Source: Verrucomicrobia bacterium LW23 (GTDB lineage Bacteria > Verrucomicrobiota > Verrucomicrobiia > Methylacidiphilales > UBA1321). From it: a stretch of DNA of 64,000 bases. A program made the translations under genes and the position numbers. The stretch covers positions 62,001 to 126,000 of the forward strand of contig QAZA01000005.1 of NCBI GenBank assembly GCA_003054695.1. Reading direction: 5' to 3'. Below the pieces are notes generated by a model that was given only the letters and a program-made list of their open reading frames with translations, made no database searches and had not been told where the DNA came from. Each line of letters starts with the position of its first letter. Position 1 is the stretch's first letter. Below, one piece after another: positions 50,144-59,878 of the stretch.

Positions 50144-50263
50144 GGCCATAAGACGCCCACTTTTCGGACAAGGATACAACAGTTGTTACTTCGACGAGGG
50201 CAGTGATCCTCACGTTTAGCTTAACGATGGGAATCCAGGTAAAGCTAAGCTTTATCGATAAAG
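50107..50263. repeat. pair of 14-bp palindromes around GT2 3' end
   Basis: CTTTAACGATAAAG (50107-50120) lies in the end of the glycosyltransferase gene and CTTTATCGATAAAG (50250-50263) in the intergenic region before lpxI, 143 bp apart. TTAGCTT/AAGCTAA forms a second inverted pair just inside the latter. Same motif type as in the coaB insertion (138 bp apart there). Confidence 0.55.
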
Positions 50264-50325
50264 TTTTTGGTTGAAGGGGTTGATTGGGCGGATTCTGAAT
50301 CATTATTTCTTTCAGGCTACTTCGC

Positions 50326-51243
50326 ATGAGCTTTTTTTCTTTTACACGGCATGAGGCGTCGAAGCCGGCGGAGTTTGGGCGGGTGGCGTCGGCGGAGGAG
50401 CGGGGGATTCTGGATTTGGGGATTATTGCGGGAAGCGGACGTTATCCCCTTTTGCTGGCCCAGGCGGCGCGCAAGGCAGGGGTAAAACGGATTGTCGTGG
50501 CAGCATTTACGGGGGAAACCGACCCGGCGATGGAAGAGCTGGCCGACATTTGTATGTGGATGCGGGTGGGGCAGTTAGGCAAGATGATCACCTTCTTTAA
50601 GCAGTGTGGAGCAAAGGGGGCGATTATGGCGGGGCAGATTGCACCGTCGAACCTGTTTAACCTGCGCCCGGACATGAAGGCGCTGTTGTTGCTGGCCAAA
50701 CTTAAGGAGCGCAACGCGGAAAGTATATTTGGCGCCATTGGCAACGAGCTTGCGGCTGCTGGCACGCAACTGCTTGATGCCACCTCTTTTATGGAGGACT
50801 CCATGCCCGGACCGGGGCTGATCGCAGGGCCGGGCTTGCCGCGTCGCAGCCGGATGGACGTAGATTACGGCTACCGCATTGCGAAGGAGGTGAGCCGCCT
50901 CGATATCGGGCAAACAGTGGTGGTGAAGAAAGGCACTGTTTTGGCGGTGGAAGGCTTTGAGGGCACGGACGCGACGATTGCGCGCGGGGGCAAACTGGGG
51001 CGCGATGAGGGTTCCGTTATCGTTAAAGTAAGCAAACCGAAGCAGGATATGCGCTTTGATGTGCCCGTTATTGGCCCGCGAACGATGGAAAGTGCGAGGG
51101 CGGCGGGTATTTCCGTAGTGGCGTGCGAGGCTCGCAAGACGCTTTTGCTGGATAAGGATGAGATTGCGCGCCTGGCCGCGCAGCATTCCATTACCGTGTA
51201 TGCCGTTGGTGATGAGGCGCTTACGGAGCCGGCATCAAACTGA
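50326..51243 (+). CDS. lpxI: UDP-2,3-diacylglucosamine pyrophosphatase LpxI
   Basis: 305 residues. LDLGIIAGSGRYPLLLAQAARKAG at the N-terminus, GQLGKMITFFKQCGAKGAIMAGQI, and the catalytic Asp245 in KQDMRFDVPVIGPRT; these mark LpxI, which replaces LpxH in lipid A synthesis in many bacteria. Produces lipid X from UDP-2,3-diacylglucosamine, the step directly before LpxB. About 25 extra residues at the N-terminus. Followed after 105 bp by an oxidoreductase and then lpxB. Confidence 0.93.
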   Translation: MSFFSFTRHEASKPAEFGRVASAEERGILDLGIIAGSGRYPLLLAQAARKAGVKRIVVAAFTGETDPAMEELADICMWMRVGQLGKMITFFKQCGAKGAIMAGQIAPSNLFNLRPDMKALLLLAKLKERNAESIFGAIGNELAAAGTQLLDATSFMEDSMPGPGLIAGPGLPRRSRMDVDYGYRIAKEVSRLDIGQTVVVKKGTVLAVEGFEGTDATIARGGKLGRDEGSVIVKVSKPKQDMRFDVPVIGPRTMESARAAGISVVACEARKTLLLDKDEIARLAAQHSITVYAVGDEALTEPASN

Positions 51244-51348
51244 TCGCATTCGCGGCTGCCGGATCGCCCGCATTTCTCCATTGCCATAGCGGGGCGTCCC
51301 CGTTATGACGAACAGACGCAACGCAGCGACTGACCCTTACTTTTCCCT

Positions 51349-52347
51349 ATGATTACCAAGATCAAAGCGGGTGTGATCGGCACCGGCCACATTGGCCGGG
51401 AGCACGCCCGCATTTACTCGCAGCTTCCTAACGTTGATTTTGTAGGCATTTACGACGCGGATGCGGGGGTGGCGCAGCGTATTGCCCAGCAGTATAACAT
51501 CAAGCGCTTTGCCAGCGCGGACGACCTGGTGGCAGCGGTGGACGCGGCGACCCTTTCGACACCGACGAGCACGCACTTCAGTATTGGTAAACTGTTGCTG
51601 GAGAACAATAAGCACGTGCTGATCGAAAAGCCGATCACGGACGATCCACAGCAGGCGCGCGAGTTGGTGCAGATTGCGCAGAGCCGCAACCTCGTTCTGC
51701 AAGTCGGTCATATCGAACGCTTTAACCCGGCTCTGCGCGCGTTGGAAGCCAAGCTGACACGCCCGAAGTTCATTGAGGCGCACCGCCTCTCCCCCTACCC
51801 AGGCCGCAGCACGGACATCGGCGTGGTGCTGGACCTGATGATTCACGACCTGGACGTGGTGCTGCACCTGGTGCGCTCGCCCATCATCCATGTGGATAGC
51901 GTTGGCGTTGCGGTACTTAGCAAGGGCGAGGACATTGCGAACGCGCGCATTCGCTTTGCGAACGGCTGCGTGGCCAACCTCACGACCAGCCGGATTAGCC
52001 CCGAAAAGATGCGCAAGATTCGCGTGTTTCAGGACGATGCCTACCTCTCGCTGGATTACCAGAACCAGAGCGGCGAGATTTATCGCGAGGTGCAGCGCCA
52101 GATTACCCGCGAGGCGATCCCGATCGAAAAGGACGAGCCGCTGAAACTGGAAATCGCCAGCTTTGTGGACTGCGTGCGCGCGCGCCGCGAGCCTGTTGTG
52201 GGCGGCGTTCAGGCCACGGAGGCGCTGATTGTGGCCATGCAGATTACCGACCAGATTGCCGCCGCTAACGCCGGCCAGCCCGGCGGCGCTGCGCAATCCC
52301 CTGCGTTGCAGCAGGTTGCGTCCGCCACAGCAATTGCCGGGGTGTAA
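51349..52347 (+). CDS. Gfo/Idh/MocA oxidoreductase between lpxI and lpxB, GnnA-like
   Basis: 332 residues. Rossmann start KAGVIGTGHIGREHARIYSQLPNVDFVGIYD, HVLIEKPITDDP, VGHIERFNPALRALEAKL and LDLMIHDLDVVLHLV. This is close to the pattern of GnnA, the UDP-GlcNAc 3-dehydrogenase used to make 3-amino lipid A precursors. The partner transaminase GnnB is not nearby. Position between lpxI and lpxB supports a lipid A role. It could instead be a general sugar-nucleotide dehydrogenase. The Ala/Gln-rich end has low complexity. Confidence 0.75.
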   Translation: MITKIKAGVIGTGHIGREHARIYSQLPNVDFVGIYDADAGVAQRIAQQYNIKRFASADDLVAAVDAATLSTPTSTHFSIGKLLLENNKHVLIEKPITDDPQQARELVQIAQSRNLVLQVGHIERFNPALRALEAKLTRPKFIEAHRLSPYPGRSTDIGVVLDLMIHDLDVVLHLVRSPIIHVDSVGVAVLSKGEDIANARIRFANGCVANLTTSRISPEKMRKIRVFQDDAYLSLDYQNQSGEIYREVQRQITREAIPIEKDEPLKLEIASFVDCVRARREPVVGGVQATEALIVAMQITDQIAAANAGQPGGAAQSPALQQVASATAIAGV

Positions 52348-52519
52348 CGTTTACGTAAAGTATCAGCAAACCGCGACTTGCCGATGCGCCCATACCTTGC
52401 GTGCGAAGCGCGGCGCATGGGCATTTGCTCTTGCAGCGCAGCGGCTTATGGCTAGAATACGGCTTCCGGCGAAGGGAGCACCCTTGCGTTAAATCCGCCC
52501 GTCCGGACCGCTTTTACCC

Positions 52520-53845
52520 ATGGAGAACCGCACTCAGGCACCGCAACGCACGGGGGGGGCAACTCCCCCGGCAATGCCTGTGGCCACGCCGCCGCGCATG
52601 CCGGCCGCTGCATCCGCACCGCCTGCCCTGCCGCCGCAGCAGTCGCAACCACCTTTGGTGCAACAGGCTACGCCAATAGCCGCGACGGTGGAGGTGGAGC
52701 CCTACGCCACCATTATGCTGGTAGCCGGCGAGGCGAGCGGCGACGCCCATGCGGCCGCGCTGATTCATGCCCTGCGCCGGTACGAGCCCACGTTGCGATT
52801 TATCGGCGCCGGCGGCCCTCAGATGGCTGCCGCCGGCCAGGATCAACTGTTTGACCTCGCCGCTTACGCCGTGGTGGGGCTGTGGGAGGTTCTGCCGCAT
52901 TATTTCACTTTCCGCCGGTTCCAGAGCCAGCTCCTGGCTTTGGCCCGCAAGGAGAAGCCGGCGGTGGTCATTCTCGTCGACTACCCGGGGTTTAATCTCC
53001 GCATGTTGCCTGGGCTACGCGCCGCGCTGCCCCACTCGCGCCTTGTCTACTATATTGCGCCGCAAACCTGGGCGTGGAAGCCGGGCCGTGCGCAGCAGAT
53101 GGCACAACATCTTAATCTGCTGCTCACACTGTTTCCCTTTGAGGTGGAATGGTTTAACCGAAATGCGCGGCGCCTGCCCGTGCAATGCGTCGGCCATCCC
53201 ACGCTCGATCGCCTGGACTTCAGCACGCTCGGCCCGCGCGTTCCCGGCCGCGTCGCGCTACTGCCGGGAAGCCGCGCTGCGGAGGTGAAAAGCTTTCTGC
53301 CGATTATGTGGGAAGCCGCGCATATGCTTGCAGCCAAAAGGGTTGGCATCCATTTTGTGCTGATTACCCCGAACGAGGAGATGCGGCGCACCTGCATGGA
53401 AATTCTCGATAAGCTGGACGCCCCCAGCTTTCCGTTCGAAGTCTTTAGCAGCTACCAACTTACGCATTTAGCGCGGTGCGAGATGGCGATGGTGAAATCC
53501 GGCACATCGTCGCTGGAATGCGCCTTTGTGGGTGTCGTGCCTGTTATCGTGTATAGGCTACATCCTGTCACTGCCGTATTTGCGCGCTGGTGGATCAAAC
53601 TCAAGCACGTTGGCATGATCAATCTCCTTGCGGGAGAAGAGATTGTGCCGGAACTGCTGCAGGAGCAGTTTACCAGCCGCAACCTGGCGCAGACCACCTG
53701 GCGCATCATCCGCAAGCCCCGCATTATGCAGGAGACCCGCCAGGCCATGGCCGAGGTGATTGCCGGCACCCTGGGCGGCCCCGGCGCCAGCGAGCGCGCC
53801 GCCGAGGCGGTGCTGCGCGAGGTGGAAACGGCGTTGCACGGGTAG
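52520..53845 (+). CDS. lpxB: lipid-A-disaccharide synthase
   Basis: 441 residues; joins lipid X and UDP-diacylglucosamine into the lipid A disaccharide at the inner membrane. Motifs: MLVAGEASGDAHAA (about 66-79), VILVDYPGFNLRM, YYIAPQTWAWKPGR, VALLPGSRAAEVKSFLP, KSGTSSLECAF and NLLAGEEIVPELLQEQFT. The first 60 residues are a Pro/Gln/Ala-rich extension not typical of LpxB. C/T-rich leader (CTTTTACCC). Confidence 0.95.
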   Translation: MENRTQAPQRTGGATPPAMPVATPPRMPAAASAPPALPPQQSQPPLVQQATPIAATVEVEPYATIMLVAGEASGDAHAAALIHALRRYEPTLRFIGAGGPQMAAAGQDQLFDLAAYAVVGLWEVLPHYFTFRRFQSQLLALARKEKPAVVILVDYPGFNLRMLPGLRAALPHSRLVYYIAPQTWAWKPGRAQQMAQHLNLLLTLFPFEVEWFNRNARRLPVQCVGHPTLDRLDFSTLGPRVPGRVALLPGSRAAEVKSFLPIMWEAAHMLAAKRVGIHFVLITPNEEMRRTCMEILDKLDAPSFPFEVFSSYQLTHLARCEMAMVKSGTSSLECAFVGVVPVIVYRLHPVTAVFARWWIKLKHVGMINLLAGEEIVPELLQEQFTSRNLAQTTWRIIRKPRIMQETRQAMAEVIAGTLGGPGASERAAEAVLREVETALHG

Positions 53846-54021
53846 CCCCCGCACCCAGTTTTGGGAGTGAGTTTGCGCAAGATTTCTTGCCACGAAACTC
53901 CGCAGTTGTGATAAGTTGCCTGCTTCAGTATAAGCGTCTTGCGGCGCGCCGCATTCCCTTTCGCATCCGTCCCCTTACACACTACCTATCCCCTTAAGCG
54001 ACACATACTTAGCACACACAT

Positions 54022-55416
54022 ATGGAATATGATCTTATTGTAATCGGCGGCGGACCTGCAGGCTATGTAGGAGCCATTCGCGCCGCGCAGCTCGGCAAAA
54101 AGGTAGCTTGTGTTGACAAGGAACGCGCCGGCGGCACGTGCCTGAACTGGGGTTGCATCCCCACCAAAGCGCTGCTGAAAAACGCGGCGTACCAGAATTT
54201 TCTGAAGCACGCCGACAACTACGGCTTTGAGATTGGCGAAGTTAAGTACGATTTTACCAAAATAATGAAGCGCAGCCGGTCCGTCTCCGATCAGATGGCC
54301 AAGGGCATCGTGTCGCTCTTTAAAGGTAAAAAGGTGGACTACTTTGTGGGCAGCGGCATGGTGCACAAGGACAAGAGTGTGACCGTGACCGACAGCGAGG
54401 GCAAAACGCAGAAACTCGTGGGCCGCAACGTGTTAATCGCAACGGGCTGCGTGCCCAAGCAACTGCCCGGCCTCAAGCCCGACGGCAAGAAAGTGCTCAG
54501 CAGCCGCGAAGCGCTGGCGATTACCGAGAAGCCGAAGTCGATCATTATCGTCGGCGCCGGCGCCATTGGCGTGGAGTTTGCCTACTTCTTCAACGCGTTC
54601 GACACGAAAGTGACGCTCATCGAGTTCATGCCGAGCATCCTGCCCGTGGAAGACGTGGAGTCCTCCAACATGGTGCGCAAGTCCTTCGAGAAGAGCGGGA
54701 TAAAGGTGCTGACCGAGACCAAGGTTACCGCCAGCGAAGTGACCGAAACCGGCGTCAAAATCACCGTGGCCGGCGCCAGGGATGACAGCAAGACTGAGGT
54801 GTTGGAAGCCGAGTCCGTTCTGGTGGCCGTGGGCGTGCAGGCGAATCTGGAAGGCGCTCTGGCAGAGGATGTTAAGCCCGAGCTGGATCGCGGCTACATT
54901 AAGGTGAACGACCGTTACGAATCGTCTGTCCGCGGCATCTTTGCAGCCGGCGACATTATTGGGCCGCCCTGGCTGGCGCACGTGGCCAGCCACCGCGCCA
55001 CCGAGGCCGTGGAAGGCATGTTTGTGCCCGGCAAGCAGCCGCACCAGGTCAACCTCTACCCCGGCTGCACGTACTGCGACCCGCAGGTGGCCAGCATTGG
55101 CGTTACGGAGGCGAAAGCGCGCGAGCAGGGGCTGAAGTTTACGGTCGGCAAGTTCCCCTACGCGGCAAGCGGCAAGGCCGTGGCGGCCGGTGCGCCGGAA
55201 GGCTTTGTGAAGCTTATTATTGGCGAGCACGGGGAAATTCTCGGCGCCCATATAGTAGGCAGCGAGGCGACGGAGATGATCGCGGAAATCGGACTGGCGA
55301 TGAATCTGGAAGCGACGACCGATGAGCTGATTAGCACTATCCACGCTCACCCGACCCTGAGCGAGATGGTGCACGAAGCGAGCCTGGCGTCGGACAAGCG
55401 CTCGATTCACTTTTAA
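54022..55416 (+). CDS. lpdA: dihydrolipoyl dehydrogenase (E3)
   Basis: 464 residues. FAD site IVIGGGPAGYVGAIRAAQLGKK, redox disulfide C40/C45 in GGTCLNWGCIPTKALL, NAD site IIIVGAGAIGVEFAYFF, second FAD motif RGIFAAGDIIG, and the catalytic HAHPTLSEMVHEA at the C-terminus. It reoxidises lipoamide in 2-oxoacid dehydrogenase complexes or glycine cleavage. No E1/E2 genes adjoin it, so it probably serves several complexes. Confidence 0.96.
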   Translation: MEYDLIVIGGGPAGYVGAIRAAQLGKKVACVDKERAGGTCLNWGCIPTKALLKNAAYQNFLKHADNYGFEIGEVKYDFTKIMKRSRSVSDQMAKGIVSLFKGKKVDYFVGSGMVHKDKSVTVTDSEGKTQKLVGRNVLIATGCVPKQLPGLKPDGKKVLSSREALAITEKPKSIIIVGAGAIGVEFAYFFNAFDTKVTLIEFMPSILPVEDVESSNMVRKSFEKSGIKVLTETKVTASEVTETGVKITVAGARDDSKTEVLEAESVLVAVGVQANLEGALAEDVKPELDRGYIKVNDRYESSVRGIFAAGDIIGPPWLAHVASHRATEAVEGMFVPGKQPHQVNLYPGCTYCDPQVASIGVTEAKAREQGLKFTVGKFPYAASGKAVAAGAPEGFVKLIIGEHGEILGAHIVGSEATEMIAEIGLAMNLEATTDELISTIHAHPTLSEMVHEASLASDKRSIHF

Positions 55417-55558
55417 TTCTGACGCAAGGTTTTATGGAGATTTAGCTCTCGCGCTTCCTGCTTTGTGCTTGAAGCTGGGCCTCGAAGCGCGGGAGAAAAG
55501 TGGAAATTTGACTACTATTTTTCTGGACGCTGCCTAGAAATTTTGATCTCATGCCCAC

Positions 55559-56701
55559 ATGACATCCCGGACCGATCCGCACAAGAAAGCGCGACGCACT
55601 GCCGGTGTGGCGGTGCATCTGGAGACGGAAGACTTCGAGGATGATAACCGCTCCTCCAGGGGAAGGATGCCCGCGGGTTCGGGATCAGAAGAGGCAATCC
55701 ACCTCGCTGAGAAGCCTGATCCGGCGTTTGAGCACTCACTGCGTCCGGTTCAGCTGGACGAGTTTGTGGGCCAGCCGAAGATTAAGGAGCGCCTGGAAGT
55801 AGTGATCGGCGCAGCACGCACCCGTGGCGAGGCGCTGGAGCATATGTTGTTTTGCGGACCGCCCGGCCTGGGCAAGACGTCGCTGGCGCATATTGTTGCG
55901 CGCGCGATGGATGCGCAGATTAAGTGCACCAGCGGCCCCGTGCTTGAAAAGGCGGGCGACCTCGCCGGGCTTCTCACCAGCCTGGGAGCCGGCGACGTGC
56001 TGTTCATCGACGAGATCCACCGCCTCAACAAAGTGATCGAAGAGTATCTCTACCCCGCGATGGAGGACTACAAACTCGACATTATCATCGACCAGGGCCC
56101 CAACGCGCGCTCGATTCGGCTGCCACTGCCCAAGTTCACCCTCATCGGCGCCACCACGCGTGCGGGCATGCTCAGCTCCCCCATGCGCTCCCGCTTTGGC
56201 ATGCTAAACCGGCTGGACTATTACCGGCCCGAGGACCTGCAACGCGTTATCCTGCGCTCCGCCGGGCTGATGGGCCTGGAAATGGACGCCGAGGCCGCCC
56301 TGGAAATTGGCCGGCGCGCCCGAGGCACCCCGCGCATCGCCAACAACCTGGTACGCTTTGTGCGCGACTACGCCCTGATGCGCGCCCCCGGGGAGCGCAT
56401 CTCTCAGCCCATTGCAGACGCCGCGCTGCGGATGTTTGAGATCGACGAAGACGGCCTGGACGAGATGGATATGAGCCTGCTTCGCGCGCTCATTCTCAAG
56501 TTTAATGGCGGCCCGGTCGGCCTCAACAGCCTGGCCGTGGCCATTGGTGAGGAGCCGGGCACCCTGGAGGAGGTGCATGAGCCGTTTCTCATTATGGGCG
56601 GCTACGTCAAGCGAACGGCGCAAGGCCGTGTGGCGATGCAACTTGCGTACGATAAGCTCGGTCTCCAGCCTAAACCGAGGCAGATCGAACTTTTTGAGTA
56701 A
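55559..56701 (+). CDS. ruvB: Holliday junction branch-migration helicase subunit RuvB
   Basis: 380 residues. Walker [13 protein letters not shown] (about 100), Walker [13 protein letters not shown], sensor [19 protein letters not shown], and C-terminal winged helix ending [13 protein letters not shown]. The N-terminal about 45 residues (charged, Asp/Arg-rich) extend beyond the usual 340-residue protein. ATG 55559. Works with RuvA and RuvC, which are not in the window. Confidence 0.96.
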   Translation: MTSRTDPHKKARRTAGVAVHLETEDFEDDNRSSRGRMPAGSGSEEAIHLAEKPDPAFEHSLRPVQLDEFVGQPKIKERLEVVIGAARTRGEALEHMLFCGPPGLGKTSLAHIVARAMDAQIKCTSGPVLEKAGDLAGLLTSLGAGDVLFIDEIHRLNKVIEEYLYPAMEDYKLDIIIDQGPNARSIRLPLPKFTLIGATTRAGMLSSPMRSRFGMLNRLDYYRPEDLQRVILRSAGLMGLEMDAEAALEIGRRARGTPRIANNLVRFVRDYALMRAPGERISQPIADAALRMFEIDEDGLDEMDMSLLRALILKFNGGPVGLNSLAVAIGEEPGTLEEVHEPFLIMGGYVKRTAQGRVAMQLAYDKLGLQPKPRQIELFE

Positions 56702-56740
56702 GCATATGCAAAACACACGTACCCTGGCCCCCACTTTCCC

Positions 56741-56833
56741 ATGAATAGCTGGATCCCCGCAGTCGCCGGCATCGCCCTTATCCTGGCGCGTGTTGTTGCG
56801 ATGGGTGTATTTGCGCGATCTGTCTCCCACTAA
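56741..56833 (+). CDS. 30-residue hydrophobic ORF
   Basis: MNSWIPAVAGIALILARVVAMG plus VFARSVSH; one possible TM helix. ATG preceded by ACTTTCCC, which fits the C/T-rich leaders of this genome. It is short enough to arise by chance, so only a weak call. Confidence 0.25.
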   Translation: MNSWIPAVAGIALILARVVAMGVFARSVSH

Positions 56834-56912
56834 AAGACAGAACCGTCAGCCCTCTGTAAACAATTCTTAACAATTCTCGCAAGCGCCGCTAACTTCGATC
56901 GTCCACCCCCCC

Positions 56913-57635
56913 ATGAGCACCTCCCCTACTCCCAGCCACCCTACACCTGCGAGTGGCGGTGGCGTGGCGCAACGTGACACTCTGATCATCCTCGGCGCAG
57001 CCCTAATCATCGCATTCACCTCGACGGTAGTCGCGTTCCGCCTTGACTACCAGCTGCAGCTCCACGGCATCCGCACCGAACTGAAGCGCCTGGCCCAGGT
57101 GGGTGCCGGGCAGATGGAAGGCGATCTCCATCAACAGATTACATCGCCGGAGCAAAAAGGGAGCGAGACCTACAAGCGCGCCATTCGCCCTCTGGTTAAC
57201 CTTCACCGGTCGGCTCCGGATATTTACTACCTTTATACGGCAATTGCCCCCGACAAGGGCTCCGACTACCACATAATTCTGGATACAAGCAATTACGCCG
57301 ATGAACTCAAGCTCGCCCACAAAGTGGAGCCATCGCCGATTATGGAGGTTTACAAGAACCCCCAGCCGGCCATGATCGATTCTCTCAAAACTGGAACCAC
57401 CTCGGCCACTGAGCTTTACACCGATCGCTTCGGCACATTTATCAGCGCATTCTCGCCTATCCGTTCCAGTGACGGACGCATTGTGGCCGTCGTCGGCGTC
57501 GATATGGATGTGGCAACGGTGCGGGACCGCCTTGCCACCTCTCCCGCGGTCTGGGTTGTCAGCGTGGCCATGCTGGTGCTGGTAACGGTGCTGGCCGGCG
57601 CAATGTGGCGTGCCTCGGTACGACGGACGACCTGA
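56913..57635 (+). CDS. Cache-type sensor membrane protein without output domain
   Basis: 240 residues. TM1 (TLIILGAALIIAFTSTVVAF, about 22-41), an extracytoplasmic Cache-like domain (APDIYYLYTAIAPDKGSDYHIILDTS; YTDRFGTFISAFSPIRSSDGRIVAVVGVDMD) and TM2 (VWVVSVAMLVLVTVLAGAMW) near the C-terminus. It ends nine residues after TM2: no HAMP, GGDEF, kinase or methyl-accepting domain, and none in another frame downstream. The Cache part resembles sensor halves of kinases and diguanylate cyclases. It may sense and signal through a partner, or be a truncated relic. ATG preceded by eight C's. Confidence 0.7.
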   Translation: MSTSPTPSHPTPASGGGVAQRDTLIILGAALIIAFTSTVVAFRLDYQLQLHGIRTELKRLAQVGAGQMEGDLHQQITSPEQKGSETYKRAIRPLVNLHRSAPDIYYLYTAIAPDKGSDYHIILDTSNYADELKLAHKVEPSPIMEVYKNPQPAMIDSLKTGTTSATELYTDRFGTFISAFSPIRSSDGRIVAVVGVDMDVATVRDRLATSPAVWVVSVAMLVLVTVLAGAMWRASVRRTT

Positions 57636-57767
57636 GCGTGCCCGGGTCCATCATCCGCCAGAATTGCATCGGCATGATGCGCGCGAATTACTGCATGGGT
57701 GCATATGTGCAGCAAGCGCCCCATTATGCTGAGCAAATTCTGAACACAGCTTACCGCCTACCATTCC

Positions 57768-58580
57768 ATGGCTGCGGCCGCTCCCCTTAACTTCCCGATT
57801 CAGTCGGTGCATTTTGGCGGGCGGTATATTGGTGCCGACTACAGTTTCCCCCGGCACGCACACTCCTGGCACCAGCTCTATGCGGTGCTTCAGGGCCGCA
57901 TCCGCGTTTGGGTGGAAGGGCGCGTGGTTATGCTCCGCGGCGGCGAGGCCTTGTGGCTGGCGCCCTCGCACTTGCGCGAGCCTCGTTCCGCCTGCGAGCA
58001 AGGCCGCTACCTCACTGTCATGTTTCGCTCCCCCTGGCCGCAGCTGGGGGTGGAACCCGGACGAAAAGTGCGGCTGGGGCGCGAAGGCCTGGCTCGTGCT
58101 ACGGAGTGCGCGGACATTGCAGCGCGCTGGTCGACCTCGACAGCGGGGACCGTAGCCTTTCACGCGCTTTGCCTCCATCTGCTTGGGCCTGAAGCTTTTA
58201 ACGATCTGGACCCAGGCAAAGCGGCCGCTCCGGGAGAGGATGACCACGGGCGGTGGATGGTAACGCGGCTGGAGGAACTGATGCTGGCCAATGTTGGCAC
58301 GCAGCTTGGACTTGAGGACATGGCGGCGCTCGTTCATGTATCCCGGGCAACACTGGGGCGCCTTTTTCGGATCCATCGGCGCGTGTCGCCGGCGGCCCGG
58401 TTCAGAGAGATACGCCTTGAGCGAGCCATGCAAATGCTTCGCACCACGCGCCTTACAATTACGGAGATTGCGCTTGAGACTGGCTTTTCATCGTCGCAGC
58501 ACTTTGCGACAGCGTTCCGTCGTCATTTTGGCCCGGTGCCTACCGCGGTGCCGCGTGAGCAAATTATGTACAGTGCGTGA
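57768..58580 (+). CDS. AraC-family transcriptional regulator
   Basis: 270 residues. Cupin-type N-terminus (GADYSFPRHAHSWHQLYAVLQGRIRVWVEG) and C-terminal double HTH (LGLEDMAALVHVSRATLGRLFRIHRRVSPAARFREIRLERAMQML and LTITEIALETGFSSSQHFATAFRRHFGPVPTAV). It lies 48 bp before the oxidoreductase gene on the same strand, so it probably controls the AraC-oxidoreductase-isomerase operon in response to a sugar. Confidence 0.9.
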   Translation: MAAAAPLNFPIQSVHFGGRYIGADYSFPRHAHSWHQLYAVLQGRIRVWVEGRVVMLRGGEALWLAPSHLREPRSACEQGRYLTVMFRSPWPQLGVEPGRKVRLGREGLARATECADIAARWSTSTAGTVAFHALCLHLLGPEAFNDLDPGKAAAPGEDDHGRWMVTRLEELMLANVGTQLGLEDMAALVHVSRATLGRLFRIHRRVSPAARFREIRLERAMQMLRTTRLTITEIALETGFSSSQHFATAFRRHFGPVPTAVPREQIMYSA

Positions 58581-58628
58581 GCTGCAATTGAACGCGGCGC
58601 CGTTTATGCCGTTGTAGGATGAAGACTC

Positions 58629-59804
58629 ATGACCCCCATTCGTGTCGGTATCATTGGTTTTGGCCGGAGCGGTTTCGGCATCCACGCCAACGCCATCGCT
58701 TCGCTTCGCGATCGCTTTACAGTAACGGCGGTTTACGATCCCCTGCCCGAGCGCCGATCGCACGAGGACTTTCCGGATCTGAAAGCGTGCGACTCGGTGG
58801 AAGAGCTTCTGCGGCAGGAGGATGTGGAGCTGGTGATTGTCGCGTCCCCCAACAAGTTTCATGCTCGGCATGCCCTGGCCGCCCTTCGCGGGGGGAAGCA
58901 CGTGCTTTGCGAAAAGCCCTTCGGCTTTACGACGGCCGATGTGGACGCGCTGATTGCGGCGTCGAAGGCCTCCGGCAAGGTGTTGCAGGCGTTTCAACAA
59001 CGTCGCTATGAGTCTGATTTCCAGAAAGTTAAGGAGATTTGCGAGAGCGGCGTGCTCGGTCGCATTACGTTTATCCGCACCTCCTGGGGCGGCTTCGGCA
59101 GGCGGTGGGACTGGCAGACGGCGCGCTCCTTTGGCGGCGGCCAGCTTTACAATAACGGGCCGCATCCCCTGGACCATATGCTGGAGCTTTTTGGCGACGC
59201 GGAGCCGGAAGTATGGTGCGATTTGCGCCGCTCTCTGTGCAGCGGGGACGCCGAGGATGAAGTTCAGATTTTGCTCAAAGCGCCGAATTCGCCAACGATT
59301 CAGATTGACCTGCTGGCCACGGCGGCGTTTCCGCAGGAGCGTTGGTACATTTGCGGAACGCGTGGCGGCCTGACGGGCGGTACCGACAAGTTGCGGTGGA
59401 AGTTTGTGGACTGGAGCACGATGCCGGCCCGCGAACTCGACACAAACCCCACAGAGGGACGGAGTTACAACGGCGAGAAATTGACATGGACCGAAGGCGA
59501 ATGGACCTCCGCCGGAGCGGCCGACGCCGGGGCCGGAGCTACTCCCGCCTCAATGCCCACGTTTTCGCTGTACCAGTCGCTCTGGGCAACGATTCGCGAA
59601 GGCGCACCGCAAGTCATTACGCCGGAATCGGTTAGACGCCGCGTTGCTGTGCTGCAAAAGTGCTACGAGCTCACAGGCATTCCTTTCCCGGAGGGCACTT
59701 TGACCGGAGACGCGGACGCAACCACAACCGTCCCCGTGCCAACTTCGGCGATCAGAAGCGCGGCGACCGGGGCTCCGGAGCCTTCGCTGGCGGGCCAGAT
59801 CTGA
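58629..59804 (+). CDS. Gfo/Idh/MocA-family sugar oxidoreductase
   Basis: 391 residues. NAD(P)-binding start RVGIIGFGRSGFGIHANAI, CEKPFGFT with the conserved Lys-Pro, and YNNGPHPLDHMLELFGDAEPEV near the active site. Family members oxidise or epimerise sugars and sugar acids. It is followed after 74 bp by a xylose-isomerase-like TIM barrel, a common pair for catabolism of an unusual sugar. The last 30 residues are Ala/Thr-rich. TAGGATGAAG upstream is a weak Shine-Dalgarno site. Confidence 0.85.
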   Translation: MTPIRVGIIGFGRSGFGIHANAIASLRDRFTVTAVYDPLPERRSHEDFPDLKACDSVEELLRQEDVELVIVASPNKFHARHALAALRGGKHVLCEKPFGFTTADVDALIAASKASGKVLQAFQQRRYESDFQKVKEICESGVLGRITFIRTSWGGFGRRWDWQTARSFGGGQLYNNGPHPLDHMLELFGDAEPEVWCDLRRSLCSGDAEDEVQILLKAPNSPTIQIDLLATAAFPQERWYICGTRGGLTGGTDKLRWKFVDWSTMPARELDTNPTEGRSYNGEKLTWTEGEWTSAGAADAGAGATPASMPTFSLYQSLWATIREGAPQVITPESVRRRVAVLQKCYELTGIPFPEGTLTGDADATTTVPVPTSAIRSAATGAPEPSLAGQI

Positions 59805-59878
59805 CTTCCTGGGCTCAGCCTTATCTGAAAGCTTACTTTTTCCCGTTTTACACCCCATTACAACTACCCTCCCCACTT

